A stretch of 64,000 nt of DNA from Pseudomonas guineae (GTDB lineage: Bacteria > Pseudomonadota > Gammaproteobacteria > Pseudomonadales > Pseudomonadaceae), in assembly GCF_900113745.1 (NCBI RefSeq), contig NZ_FOQL01000003.1, positions 1 through 64,000 of the forward strand. Reading direction: 5' to 3'. Shown here in pieces: positions 26,400-34,348 of this stretch. Both the position numbers and the translations under genes were made by a program. Numbering within the stretch: the stretch's first letter is position 1; each line of letters starts with the position of its first letter. The notes beneath the pieces were generated by a model, which saw nothing but the letters and a program-made list of their open reading frames with translations, did not search any database and had not been told where the DNA came from.

Positions 26400-27218
26400 T
26401 CAACCGGCGAGGCTGGATATGGCTTGCACCTCAGTGGCACCAGCGTCAGCGAGGGCATGCTTGCCACGGATGGTCAGGTCGCTGACAAATTCAAACTGGT
26501 CGCGCAAATCGAACGGATAGGCTTTTAGCTGGTAGTGCGTTGCCAGCGGGGTCTGGGTCAGCATCACCAGCACCGGCTTGTCATACTCGAGGAACGCGCT
26601 GGTCATGGCCACGTCGCGCAGCACAGCGCGCACCTTGGCAGGATCATGATCAGGGGCGACGTAGAACGACGTCACGCACATCAATGTGTGGGAGCCATCG
26701 TTGGCATTGGAGATGTTATTTTTCCAGATTTTGTCGTGCGGTACGTGGATGACGTTGTCGTCCGCTGTGCAAATTTCAATCGCACGCATACCCACCGTGC
26801 GCACTTCGCCATAATCACCGTCGATCTCAACCCAGTCACCGGGGCGATAGGGGCGCTCGAAAATGGCCACCATGCCGGCAATCAGGCTGCTTACGTAATC
26901 TTTAAACGCAAAGCCGACGGCTACGCCCAGCGCACCTGAGATGATCAGAAAGTTCTGGAAGGTGATGTTGAAGATGATCGGGATGACCCACAGAACCGCG
27001 ATCACCAGCATCAGCATACGGATGATGGGCACGCCACCGAGCAAATACAGGCGTAACTGGCTCGGTCCGCGCTCGGCGAGGTACGGCAGCAACCGGCGCG
27101 CGGTCAAAACGATGAGCCAGGTGCCGAATAAGATTAAGCCGATTTTGGTAAAGCTAATGTCCTGCAGGTCGTAAATCAGTTGGGCGGTTTTCTGCTGATT
27201 TTCATGCACAGCGGCCAT
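26400..27218 (-). CDS. MscS-family mechanosensitive ion channel
   Basis: A 272-residue MscS-type channel that opens under membrane tension to release solutes. Three transmembrane segments (about 25-45, 60-85 and 90-115) precede the pore-lining helix with small-residue packing, IISGALGVAVGFAFKDYVSSLIAGM, listed here by its G/A positions. The beta domain follows, with the FERPYRPGDWVEI and NNVIHVPHDKIWKNNI-type motifs (actual: DDNVIHVPHDKIW). It is about the size of E. coli MscS. Its ATG lies 2 bp after the stop of the unrecognised gene at 27221-28366, a strong sign of coupled translation and joint function. Confidence 0.9.
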   Translation of the reverse strand: MAAVHENQQKTAQLIYDLQDISFTKIGLILFGTWLIVLTARRLLPYLAERGPSQLRLYLLGGVPIIRMLMLVIAVLWVIPIIFNITFQNFLIISGALGVAVGFAFKDYVSSLIAGMVAIFERPYRPGDWVEIDGDYGEVRTVGMRAIEICTADDNVIHVPHDKIWKNNISNANDGSHTLMCVTSFYVAPDHDPAKVRAVLRDVAMTSAFLEYDKPVLVMLTQTPLATHYQLKAYPFDLRDQFEFVSDLTIRGKHALADAGATEVQAISSLAG

Positions 27219-27220
27219 AT

Positions 27221-28366
27221 TTATAGCCCTCCCGACGGAAAGCCGGCCGAGCGCAAAGCCTGGCGCACGGCGGGATAGGCGATTGCTCGGACGCGGAATA
27301 AAGCTGCATCACGCTCGACAATTCCAGTCGATAACAGTGCCGGCAGTACATCCGGTTCACCGGTCGCCGGGAGCACCGTATTCAGCTCTTCGGCGGTTAA
27401 CGAGCCATGAATCAGTAATGCCTGCAGCACCAATAACGATCGGTCCTCGTGGCCCTGTGGCAAACGACTGTCATCCACACTGATGATCCACAACGTGCGC
27501 TCGTCGTTTCCGGTCGCGCGGCGGGCACGTTCTGGCAGGTCGGCGTCGGGGCTGCGCCTGACGTTCAAACTCGCTCGCCACAGGTGCGCAGCCACCCAGG
27601 GAATGCCGCCGCTGCGCGCCGCGAGCTGCTGCAAGTGGGTGTTGTGTAATTTGCCGCTGTCGCCGCTCGCCAGCACGTCATAGCCCGATTTCGCCAGGCG
27701 AAAGGTAATACGCTTGCCGTCATCATCAACTGCAATCGACTCGAACCAGGCTTGCAGGCTTGGCGCATCGGTAGCAGCCAAGGTTTGTGGGCTTGGCAGC
27801 GAGAGATCGGCACCCACCGCCTTGACCAAAAAGCGCCAAGCCCAGGAATTGCAACAGATCAAACAGTGCCGTTCCAGCTTCGCCAGCTGAGCTAGCAAGG
27901 CGCGAAACATGTGCAGGCCGTGGCGCTGGCGGATAAACCAGTGTTCAAGGTGCGGTATCACCAACAGACCACTGCCATGCAGGTTCGGTACGACGTTGTA
28001 ACCCTCCAGCAATTGCTGGCGCTGAGGCGGCGCAAGCACTTGGTGCCCAGCGGCATGGGCCCAGTCCTCGGCGAGCCCCCGAGGGTCACACGAGGGCACA
28101 ATCAGCAGCTTAAGCCACGAGTTCGGCTCCTCGTCCGTCAACCAAGGGGCCAGATGCTCATCAAGGGCATCACGGAAGAAGCCATTGGGGTTTGAGCACA
28201 CCTCGTCGAGGCCTTTAAGCGAAGCCCGTTCGAGCCCCTCCTGTTGCAGCATTGACTCTTCGTTGTCGCCGACAAGCCTCTTCTTAAGCTTGTCCAGCGC
28301 TTTGCGAACGGCATGCTCAGTCGGCATCGTCGGCGCTGCGTAGTCAGCCAGTGGAATCAATTCGGT
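27221..28366 (-). CDS. Unrecognised protein coupled to MscS, possible degenerate P-loop/AAA-like ATPase
   Basis: A 381-residue soluble protein. I do not recognise a named family. A central segment, GSGLLVIPHLEHWFIRQRHG followed by FRALLAQLAKLERHCLICCNSWAW, looks like the Walker B strand and sensor-1 region of AAA/STAND ATPases, and the C-terminal part (SLTAEELNTVLPATGEPDVLPALL) resembles a winged helix. No Walker A GxxxxGKS/T is present in front of it, so ATP hydrolysis is doubtful. The start is uncertain: TTG at 28366 has an AAGGCGG site; the first ATG at 28327 is an alternative, and the open frame reaches 28495. Coupling to mscS suggests channel control. Confidence 0.72.
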   Translation of the reverse strand, partial: TELIPLADYAAPTMPTEHAVRKALDKLKKRLVGDNEESMLQQEGLERASLKGLDEVCSNPNGFFRDALDEHLAPWLTDEEPNSWLKLLIVPSCDPRGLAEDWAHAAGHQVLAPPQRQQLLEGYNVVPNLHGSGLLVIPHLEHWFIRQRHGLHMFRALLAQLAKLERHCLICCNSWAWRFLVKAVGADLSLPSPQTLAATDAPSLQAWFESIAVDDDGKRITFRLAKSGYDVLASGDSGKLHNTHLQQLAARSGGIPWVAAHLWRASLNVRRSPDADLPERARRATGNDERTLWIISVDDSRLPQGHEDRSLLVLQALLIHGSLTAEELNTVLPATGEPDVLPALLSTGIVERDAALFRVRAIAYPAVRQALRSAGFPSGGL

Positions 28367-28619
28367 CAATGGGCACCGCCTTTGTGCACGCGTCTGCCTA
28401 AATCGGCTGTGCCGATGGTAGCCGACACGGAGCGCATGTTTAAGTAAAGGTGATGTGCTCGTGGCCGGCAACGCCAAGCTTTTAACCAACGGCATCGCGA
28501 TTGCTAGAGAAAAGCTTGCGCAACCCGCAGAGACTTGCGACCGCGCTCACCACGCGGTTGGCAGCCAAACAGCAGACTACTCACCGCCCGATCCCCCAGC
28601 CCATTTCTCCGTATTGAAC

Positions 28620-29384
28620 TCAGGGGCGCGGCCCCAGGATTTGTATAAGCAGCTCGGGGCTCGGTGCGCCGAGCTGTTGGCGTAGCTGGCCGCTTGCATC
28701 TTTATAGAAAATCGCCGGCGTAGCCGAGGCGCCCATTTCAGCCATCAGGCCAAGGTTGTGGTCAAGCTGCTGCTGAATGGCGTCTGGGATCTTTTTCAGC
28801 CCTTGCAAGGTGCTGGCTTTGCCGGCCGCCTCATGCTCATGCAGCGCCGCCTGGGGATCACTGGCGCTGAGTAATGCGGCGGCTTTGGCGGCGCTGTCTT
28901 GGCGCAACATGCCGACCATTACATGGCGAACCTGCACAGCACCAGCCTCAACCCAAGGTCGCGCTTGTTTCCAGAACAGGTTGCAGTACGGGCAGTTAGG
29001 ATCGGAAAACACATAAACGATACGCGGTGCGCTGGCCTTGCCGTCGGTGATCCAGCTGCTGTTTTCCAGCTTGATCAGCATTGCCTTACCCTGCGGTCCG
29101 TACACCAGTTTATCCAGCGGTTCACGGCTGAGGTCTTCACCTTGGGCATTAAGCAGGCTGCCGACCAACACGTGCTCACCATCGGCCGTCAGGTACAGGG
29201 CCACGCCTTGGCCGTTGAAGCGCGCGGCATAGCCCTGCAGGCCACTGGGCGCGTCAAAGCGCTGGATAATCTCAGCGCCACGCGCCTCGATCGCCTTGAT
29301 CGCGGCCGGCCATTCCTCGGCCTGCGCCAGGGGCATCACCAAGAGCGTCGAGAACAGTGCAGCCAGGTGGGTAGGTCGCAGCAT
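28620..29384 (-). CDS. dsbG: Thiol:disulfide interchange protein DsbG
   Basis: A 254-residue periplasmic disulfide isomerase/reductase of the DsbC/DsbG type. It has a signal peptide (cleavage after AQA near residue 22), an N-terminal dimerisation domain and a thioredoxin fold with the active site CPYC at 131-134, the DsbG form. The C-terminal QLRQQLGAPSPELLIQILG is family-like. It is the last gene of a dsbD-TlpA-dsbG operon; its ATG lies 2 bp after the preceding stop codon. The reductant is likely supplied by DsbD, and the operon probably responds to the divergent DsbRS-like system. Confidence 0.92.
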   Translation of the reverse strand: MLRPTHLAALFSTLLVMPLAQAEEWPAAIKAIEARGAEIIQRFDAPSGLQGYAARFNGQGVALYLTADGEHVLVGSLLNAQGEDLSREPLDKLVYGPQGKAMLIKLENSSWITDGKASAPRIVYVFSDPNCPYCNLFWKQARPWVEAGAVQVRHVMVGMLRQDSAAKAAALLSASDPQAALHEHEAAGKASTLQGLKKIPDAIQQQLDHNLGLMAEMGASATPAIFYKDASGQLRQQLGAPSPELLIQILGPRP

Positions 29385-29386
29385 GA

Positions 29387-30196
29387 TTATTGATCCTTCT
29401 TCAGTACTTCAAGCGCGCGAGCCAGGCTGGCGCGAGACAATTCACCCAAGTGGCTGCCAACCTGGCGACCCTTGGCGTCGTAAAACAGCGTGCTGGGTAA
29501 CGCCATGGAGCCGACGTGCTGGCCCAAGCGGCCGCCGCTGTCGAGTAATACGTTGTCCAAGCCGAGGGCTTCAGCGTCCAGGTATTGGTTGACCTCACCC
29601 TGGCCCTCGCCCTGATTGACGAACAGGATGGTTAACTCGGGATGATTGCGCTGCGCCTCGGCCAGCACCGGCATTTCCCGGCGGCACGGCGGGCACCAGG
29701 TGGCCCAGAGGTTGACCACCAGCGGTTTACCGACGTAGTCGTGCAGCGCCACTGTGGCGCCGTTGCTGTCTCTAAAGGACAACGATGGCAGCCGGGTGCC
29801 CTGCTCAAGCCCATACAGCGTCAGGCTGCCCAAGCCCCAGCTGAACACGCCGACGGCCAATGCGCTGGCTAAGGATGTTCTGATGGCCGGCGTACGCCAG
29901 GCCTGCCAGACCCCCAACAGCAGCGCGGCCAGCACGCCAGGCCAGGCGATAAAGCCACCGTCACGGATATCCAGCGCCTGCCAAGGTTGTGCGCGGTAGT
30001 GCTCGACGTACACGGCAACAAACGCCAGCCGTGCGACTAGCAAGGCCACCAGCAACAAACGAAACAGCTGTTTTTCCGGATTGACCGCACTGCGCCGCCC
30101 GACGTACCAGCCGGTAACGGTCGCCAGCAGCAGGCTGATCATCAACAGCACGTGGGCGGTGCTGAGGGCCAGAGGACCGATATTCACTGTCAGCAT
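29387..30196 (-). CDS. Membrane-anchored TlpA/DsbE-like thioredoxin
   Basis: A 269-residue protein with an N-terminal membrane part of about four helices (residues 8-130), reminiscent of prolipoprotein-diacylglyceryl-transferase-like segments, joined to a C-terminal periplasmic thioredoxin fold with WCPPC (catalytic cysteines near 168 and 171). Thioredoxins of the TlpA/DsbE type reduce periplasmic disulfides using electrons from DsbD. I chose the ATG at 30196, which overlaps the dsbD stop (TGATG); the ORF start at 30223 lies inside dsbD. The four-helix extension is longer than in plain DsbE and could help it dock in the membrane near DsbD. Confidence 0.87.
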   Translation of the reverse strand: MLTVNIGPLALSTAHVLLMISLLLATVTGWYVGRRSAVNPEKQLFRLLLVALLVARLAFVAVYVEHYRAQPWQALDIRDGGFIAWPGVLAALLLGVWQAWRTPAIRTSLASALAVGVFSWGLGSLTLYGLEQGTRLPSLSFRDSNGATVALHDYVGKPLVVNLWATWCPPCRREMPVLAEAQRNHPELTILFVNQGEGQGEVNQYLDAEALGLDNVLLDSGGRLGQHVGSMALPSTLFYDAKGRQVGSHLGELSRASLARALEVLKKDQ

Positions 30197-31956
30197 CAAC
30201 CGCGCTCCTGGGTGGTCGTCCATATGTGTAAGAACTGCTCGGCATTCACCGCGCCCGTTATGCGCTGTGCGCGGCGCTCCTCACCGTCAGGGCCGATCCA
30301 CAACAACGTGGGCGGGCCCAGCACTTTAAAGCGTTCCAGCAGCGCACGGCTTGCCGCATTGCTTTGAGTCACGTCGGGGCGTAAGACGCGAACGCCTTGC
30401 AGGCGGGCCTGCACGTCGGGGTTAGCGAACACAGTTTTCTCCATGACTTTGCACGACACACACCAGTCCGCGTAGTAATCAATCAGCACCCATTGGCCCT
30501 CGGCTTTGGCCGCCGCCAGCTCACGCTCCAGCGTGGCCGGCTCGCTCATGCCGATAACGTGCTGTGCATTCGGCGCGGCCGCAATGCCCGTGCTGGCATA
30601 CACCTTGAGGGGCTGCAGCGGGTCGCTGGCACCCCCGGCGGCCCCCAGCACCATCGCCATGCCCCAAATACCCAGCAACGCACCAATGGCCTTGGCCACG
30701 CTGGCGTGTTGCAGCACTTGCCGCGACAGGTGCAGTAACGCACTGGCCAGCAGAATCAATAGCGCGCCCCACAAACCCAGCCAGGTCGGCTCCGCGAGCA
30801 GCGGGCGAATCACTAAAAGTGCGGTGAGCAGAAACAGAAAGCCGAACACCACCTTGACCCGATTCATCCACGCGCCGGGTTTCGGCAGGAAGCGATTGCC
30901 GAGCGTCACCAACAAAACCAGCGGCGTACCAATGCCCAGGCCTAGGGCGAACAACACCAGGCCGCCGTGCAGCGCGTCGCCACTTTGCCCGATATACAGC
31001 AGCGCGGCGGCCAGCGGTGCGGTCATGCAAGGCCCCACCAGCAGGCCGGAGAACACACCGAGCATGCCCGCACCGACCAAGCTACCGCCTTGCTGCTTGC
31101 GCCCTGCATGCGCTAAGCGGTCACGCAGGGCCGCGGGCAACTGCAGCTCAAACAGCCCGAACATCGGCAAGGCCAGCAGCACAAACAACGCGGCGAAGCT
31201 GGCCAGCAACCAGGGCTGTTGCAGCAGCCCCTGCAGATTAGCGCCCAGCAATGCAGCGACCACGCCCAGCGCGGCATACACCAGTGCCATGCTCACCACA
31301 TAGGTGGCAGCCAGCGCCCAGCCGCGTCGGGGCGAGGCTCCGCTGCCCACCACAATGCCAGCGAGAATGGGTAGCATCGGCAAGGAACACGGGGCAAATG
31401 CCAGCAGCAGGCCCAGCCCAAAGAACAGCAATACGCTCAACACCAGGTGTTGGTTTTGCAAACCACCGGCCAGGGCTTGGTCCTCAGCCAGGTTGGCGCC
31501 CGGCTCGCTTGGCGCACCGGGGCTCGACACATCAACCTGCTGGGTCTGTGGCGGGTAGCACAGCCCGGCATCGGCGCAGCCTTGCCAGCCAACCTGAATG
31601 CTGCCGGCAACCCCAGCGGGGAGTTTCAGCGTTAAGTGCTCGCGATAAATCTGCGAATCACCGAAGAACTCATCGCTATAAGGCAAGCCTGCCGGTAACT
31701 CAGGGTAGGCATCTGCCGGCAAGCCGCTGAACTGCAACCGTTGCTGATACAGGTAGTAGCCGGGGGCAATGTCCCAGCGCAGCAGGGTTTCACCACTGGC
31801 CTGCGGCTCGACGCTGAGGTTGAATGCCTGCTCCACAGGCAGGAAAACCGCTTGCTGGGTGTTGCCCGCCTGCAGCGGGTTGGCGGAAAAACTGGCGGCC
31901 TGGACGGGCTGCAGCAGCCAAGCCCAGAACAACGAAAACAGCAGAAACCAACGCAT
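30196..31956 (-). CDS. dsbD: Thiol:disulfide interchange protein DsbD
   Basis: A 586-residue transmembrane reductant carrier that moves electrons from cytoplasmic thioredoxin to periplasmic partners. Domains in order are a signal peptide (residues 1-20), an N-terminal immunoglobulin-like alpha domain with the reactive pair in CADAGLCYPP, eight hydrophobic helices with the conserved cysteines in FAPCSLPMLP and LVGPCMTAPLAA, and a C-terminal thioredoxin domain with WCVSC. I chose the ATG at 31956; a GTG at 31968 is possible. It heads dsbD-TlpA-dsbG and is divergent from the two-component genes, across a region with a repeat operator at 32004-32036. Confidence 0.94.
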   Translation of the reverse strand: MRWFLLFSLFWAWLLQPVQAASFSANPLQAGNTQQAVFLPVEQAFNLSVEPQASGETLLRWDIAPGYYLYQQRLQFSGLPADAYPELPAGLPYSDEFFGDSQIYREHLTLKLPAGVAGSIQVGWQGCADAGLCYPPQTQQVDVSSPGAPSEPGANLAEDQALAGGLQNQHLVLSVLLFFGLGLLLAFAPCSLPMLPILAGIVVGSGASPRRGWALAATYVVSMALVYAALGVVAALLGANLQGLLQQPWLLASFAALFVLLALPMFGLFELQLPAALRDRLAHAGRKQQGGSLVGAGMLGVFSGLLVGPCMTAPLAAALLYIGQSGDALHGGLVLFALGLGIGTPLVLLVTLGNRFLPKPGAWMNRVKVVFGFLFLLTALLVIRPLLAEPTWLGLWGALLILLASALLHLSRQVLQHASVAKAIGALLGIWGMAMVLGAAGGASDPLQPLKVYASTGIAAAPNAQHVIGMSEPATLERELAAAKAEGQWVLIDYYADWCVSCKVMEKTVFANPDVQARLQGVRVLRPDVTQSNAASRALLERFKVLGPPTLLWIGPDGEERRAQRITGAVNAEQFLHIWTTTQERG

Positions 31957-32003
31957 GCAAAACCACACCGATAAATAACCAGGCGGCGAGCATCGCAGTT
32001 GGC

Positions 32004-32036
32004 GGTTAAGTCAGGATTAAACCCGGGTTAATCCGC
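32004..32036. promoter_or_regulatory. Triple 11-bp direct-repeat operator between dsbD and the response regulator
   Basis: Three tandem 11-mers, GGTTAAGTCAG (32004-32014), GATTAAACCCG (32015-32025) and GGTTAATCCGC (32026-32036), share GRTTAA in perfect 11-bp phase. OmpR/PhoB-family regulators bind such direct repeats. A further CTTAATCC lies at 32085-32092. The outer arms also form a GGATTAA/TTAATCC dyad (32014-32034). Likely bound by the adjacent regulator at 32133. Confidence 0.6.
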
Positions 32037-32132
32037 GTAAATGTCCCCCGCCCGTTATCATTCGTGGCCCAGCTATAACCCTGACTTAATCCTGCTGATG
32101 GATACTTCACCTCCCCTCCACGGATCGGCGTC

Positions 32133-32816
32133 ATGAACATATTGCTGACTGAAGACAATGCCCTGATTGCCAGCGGCGTTGTGGCCGGGCTCACCGCCCA
32201 GGGCTTTCGCGTTATGCATGCGGCCAGCGCCGCTGAAGCTGAAGCCCTGCTGCGCACGCTGCAGTTCGATGCGTGGGTGCTGGATCTGGGCCTGCCGGAT
32301 GAAGACGGTTTGAGCCTTCTGCGGCGCCTGCGCCAACGCGGTGTGGTCATACCGGTGTTGCTGCTGACAGCCCGCGATTCGGTAGCCGACCGCGTGTCTG
32401 GCCTGCAAGAGGGGGCGGACGACTATTTGGTCAAACCGTTCGATTTGCGTGAACTCGCCGCCCGCTTGCATGCCCTGCTACGCCGCGCAGCTGGGCGCGC
32501 CAGCTCACTGATCGAACACGGCCCGCTGCGCTACGACCCGGTGGCCTGCCAAGCATTTTTGCATGGGCAGCCAATCGACCTGTCACGCCGCGAGCAGGTG
32601 CTGCTGCAAGCGCTGCTGCACAACCCTCGCCGGGTGCTCAGTGGCGAACAGCTCAAGGATGCGGTCTATGGCCTTGACGGCGAGGTCGAGAGCAATGCCC
32701 TCAACGTGCATATTCACCATTTGCGGCGCAAGTTAGGCAGCGCCATCGTTGAGACGGTGCGCGGCCTGGGTTACCGCCTCGGCCCTGCCGGACACGACGA
32801 GGATCACACGCCATGA
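32133..32816 (+). CDS. dsbR: OmpR-family response regulator, DsbR-like
   Basis: A 227-residue response regulator with a receiver domain (about 1-115; phosphorylated Asp near residue 51 in AWVLDLGLPDEDG, Lys in DDYLVKPF) and a C-terminal winged helix of the OmpR/PhoB type (about 125-220, ending GYRLGP). It is divergent from dsbD-TlpA-dsbG and overlaps the kinase gene by 4 bp. This organisation matches the P. aeruginosa copper-responsive DsbRS system, an identification from memory; generic QseB-like naming is the alternative. Predicted target: the 11-bp repeats at 32004-32036. Confidence 0.85.
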   Translation: MNILLTEDNALIASGVVAGLTAQGFRVMHAASAAEAEALLRTLQFDAWVLDLGLPDEDGLSLLRRLRQRGVVIPVLLLTARDSVADRVSGLQEGADDYLVKPFDLRELAARLHALLRRAAGRASSLIEHGPLRYDPVACQAFLHGQPIDLSRREQVLLQALLHNPRRVLSGEQLKDAVYGLDGEVESNALNVHIHHLRRKLGSAIVETVRGLGYRLGPAGHDEDHTP

Positions 32817-34147
32817 GCTTACGCTTGCGCCTCAGCCTGATTCTCGGCTCTGCCTTTGTATTGCTCTGGTCGCTGGCCGCCGTGTGGATGCTGTTCGACC
32901 TGCGTAACCAACTGATGTTGACCCTCGATCAACGCCTGGCGTCCTCGGCGCGGATGGTCTCGGGCTTGCTCCTGCAACTGCCGCAACTGCAGCAAACCGA
33001 GGGCAGCGCTCCGCTCAGTACCGAACAGCTGGGTATGCCGGAAGGCATTGCCTGCCAGATCAGTTCGGTGCGTGGCGAGATTCTCGCCAGCAGCCGCGCC
33101 GCGCCGGGCAGCGCCCTGGGCGTGGAGGAAAAAGGCTTCCATGAGCGCAACATTGACGGCGTCACCTGGCGCACCTTCACCTTAATTGAAGGTGACATGC
33201 GCGTGACCACAGCAGACCGTCTAGACGAGCGCGACACCCTCAACCGCTCGATTTTGCTGGCGGCTGCAGCACCTGTAGTGCTCGCGTTGCTCGGCAGTTT
33301 GCTTGTGCTATGGGTTGGCCTGAGCCGCGAGCTATCGCCCTTACGGCGCATTCGCCAGGCGTTGGCTGAGCGCAGCGCCGACAGCATCGAACCCTTGCAT
33401 ATCGACGGCCTGCCGCAAGAGCTACAACCGCTGGTAGCCACCCAGAATCAGCTGTTTCAACGCATTGGCCAGGCGATTGAGCGCGAACGCCGGCTGACCG
33501 ACGACGCGGCCCATGAGTTGCGCAGCCCGCTCACGGCAATCAAAACCCACCTGCAAGTGGCCAGCATGACTGAAGGCGCGACTGCCCGTCAGGCCTTGGC
33601 GCATGCCGAAGCCGGCACTGACCGCCTGCACCAAACCCTGGAACAACTGCTGCTACTGGCCCGCGTGGAAGGCCGTCTACCGTTTGACGAACCCCTGCAA
33701 TACAGCGCCGCGCAAGTGGCCCATATGGCCATCAGTGATGCTCAGCAACCGGGCAGCCAGCCTATCGAACTGCACCTGCTCGATGCCAGCGCCCAGCGTC
33801 TACTGGCGATGCCACCCACCTTGGCCATTGCCGCGTTGCGCAACCTGCTTGACAACGCACAACGGCATAACTCAGCCGACACGGCCGTGAGTTTGAGTGT
33901 GCAACTTCGTGGGGAGCACGTGTGCTTTAGCGTGCAAGACGCAGGGCCTGGCGTGGCACCCGAGAAGCTGCCCCAGCTGACCGCGCGTTTCTGGCGCAAC
34001 TCATCCGGTGACGGCAGCGGCCTCGGCCTTTCCATCGTCAACGCCATCGCTCAGCGCTGCGGTGGCGCGCTTGAGTTTGTCAGCAGCGCCAACGGCCTGC
34101 GGGTGAACTTAGTGCTGCCGAGCCGATCCGCCAGTGACCCGCTTTAG
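32813..34147 (+). CDS. dsbS: Sensor histidine kinase, DsbS-like
   Basis: A 444-residue inner-membrane kinase: transmembrane helix about 10-30, a periplasmic sensor of about 125 residues, a second helix about 158-178, HAMP, a dimerisation domain with the phosphorylated His in DDAAHELRSPLTAIKTHL, and an ATPase domain with N- (LLDNAQRHN), G1 (DAGPGV) and G2 (GSGLGLSIV) boxes. The sensor has a single cysteine, Cys81, close to the copper-sensing Cys82 reported for P. aeruginosa DsbS as I recall. The start overlaps the response-regulator stop (ATGA), so the pair is cotranscribed. Confidence 0.87.
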   Translation: MSLRLRLSLILGSAFVLLWSLAAVWMLFDLRNQLMLTLDQRLASSARMVSGLLLQLPQLQQTEGSAPLSTEQLGMPEGIACQISSVRGEILASSRAAPGSALGVEEKGFHERNIDGVTWRTFTLIEGDMRVTTADRLDERDTLNRSILLAAAAPVVLALLGSLLVLWVGLSRELSPLRRIRQALAERSADSIEPLHIDGLPQELQPLVATQNQLFQRIGQAIERERRLTDDAAHELRSPLTAIKTHLQVASMTEGATARQALAHAEAGTDRLHQTLEQLLLLARVEGRLPFDEPLQYSAAQVAHMAISDAQQPGSQPIELHLLDASAQRLLAMPPTLAIAALRNLLDNAQRHNSADTAVSLSVQLRGEHVCFSVQDAGPGVAPEKLPQLTARFWRNSSGDGSGLGLSIVNAIAQRCGGALEFVSSANGLRVNLVLPSRSASDPL

Positions 34148-34348
34148 CAGAGCCAGCCTTGAGCAGCCCGAAACGTGGCGCATTAAGACGGCTGTTGAGC
34201 GCCAACACTGTTCTAAGCCTGCCACCACTCACCGCCACATAGCCTGCTCGGCCATCTGATCCGCTTTTTATTTGAAAACCTGAGTCTGTTATCGGATCAG
34301 CTCCAGTCGCATCATTCGCCCCGCCTGATAAAGCCCACGAGGCCCGCA

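Noticed and set aside
30506..31303. Plus-strand open frame of 265 codons antisense to dsbD
   Set aside because: Low-complexity Ser/Pro/Ala-rich translation typical of a shadow frame of a membrane protein gene.
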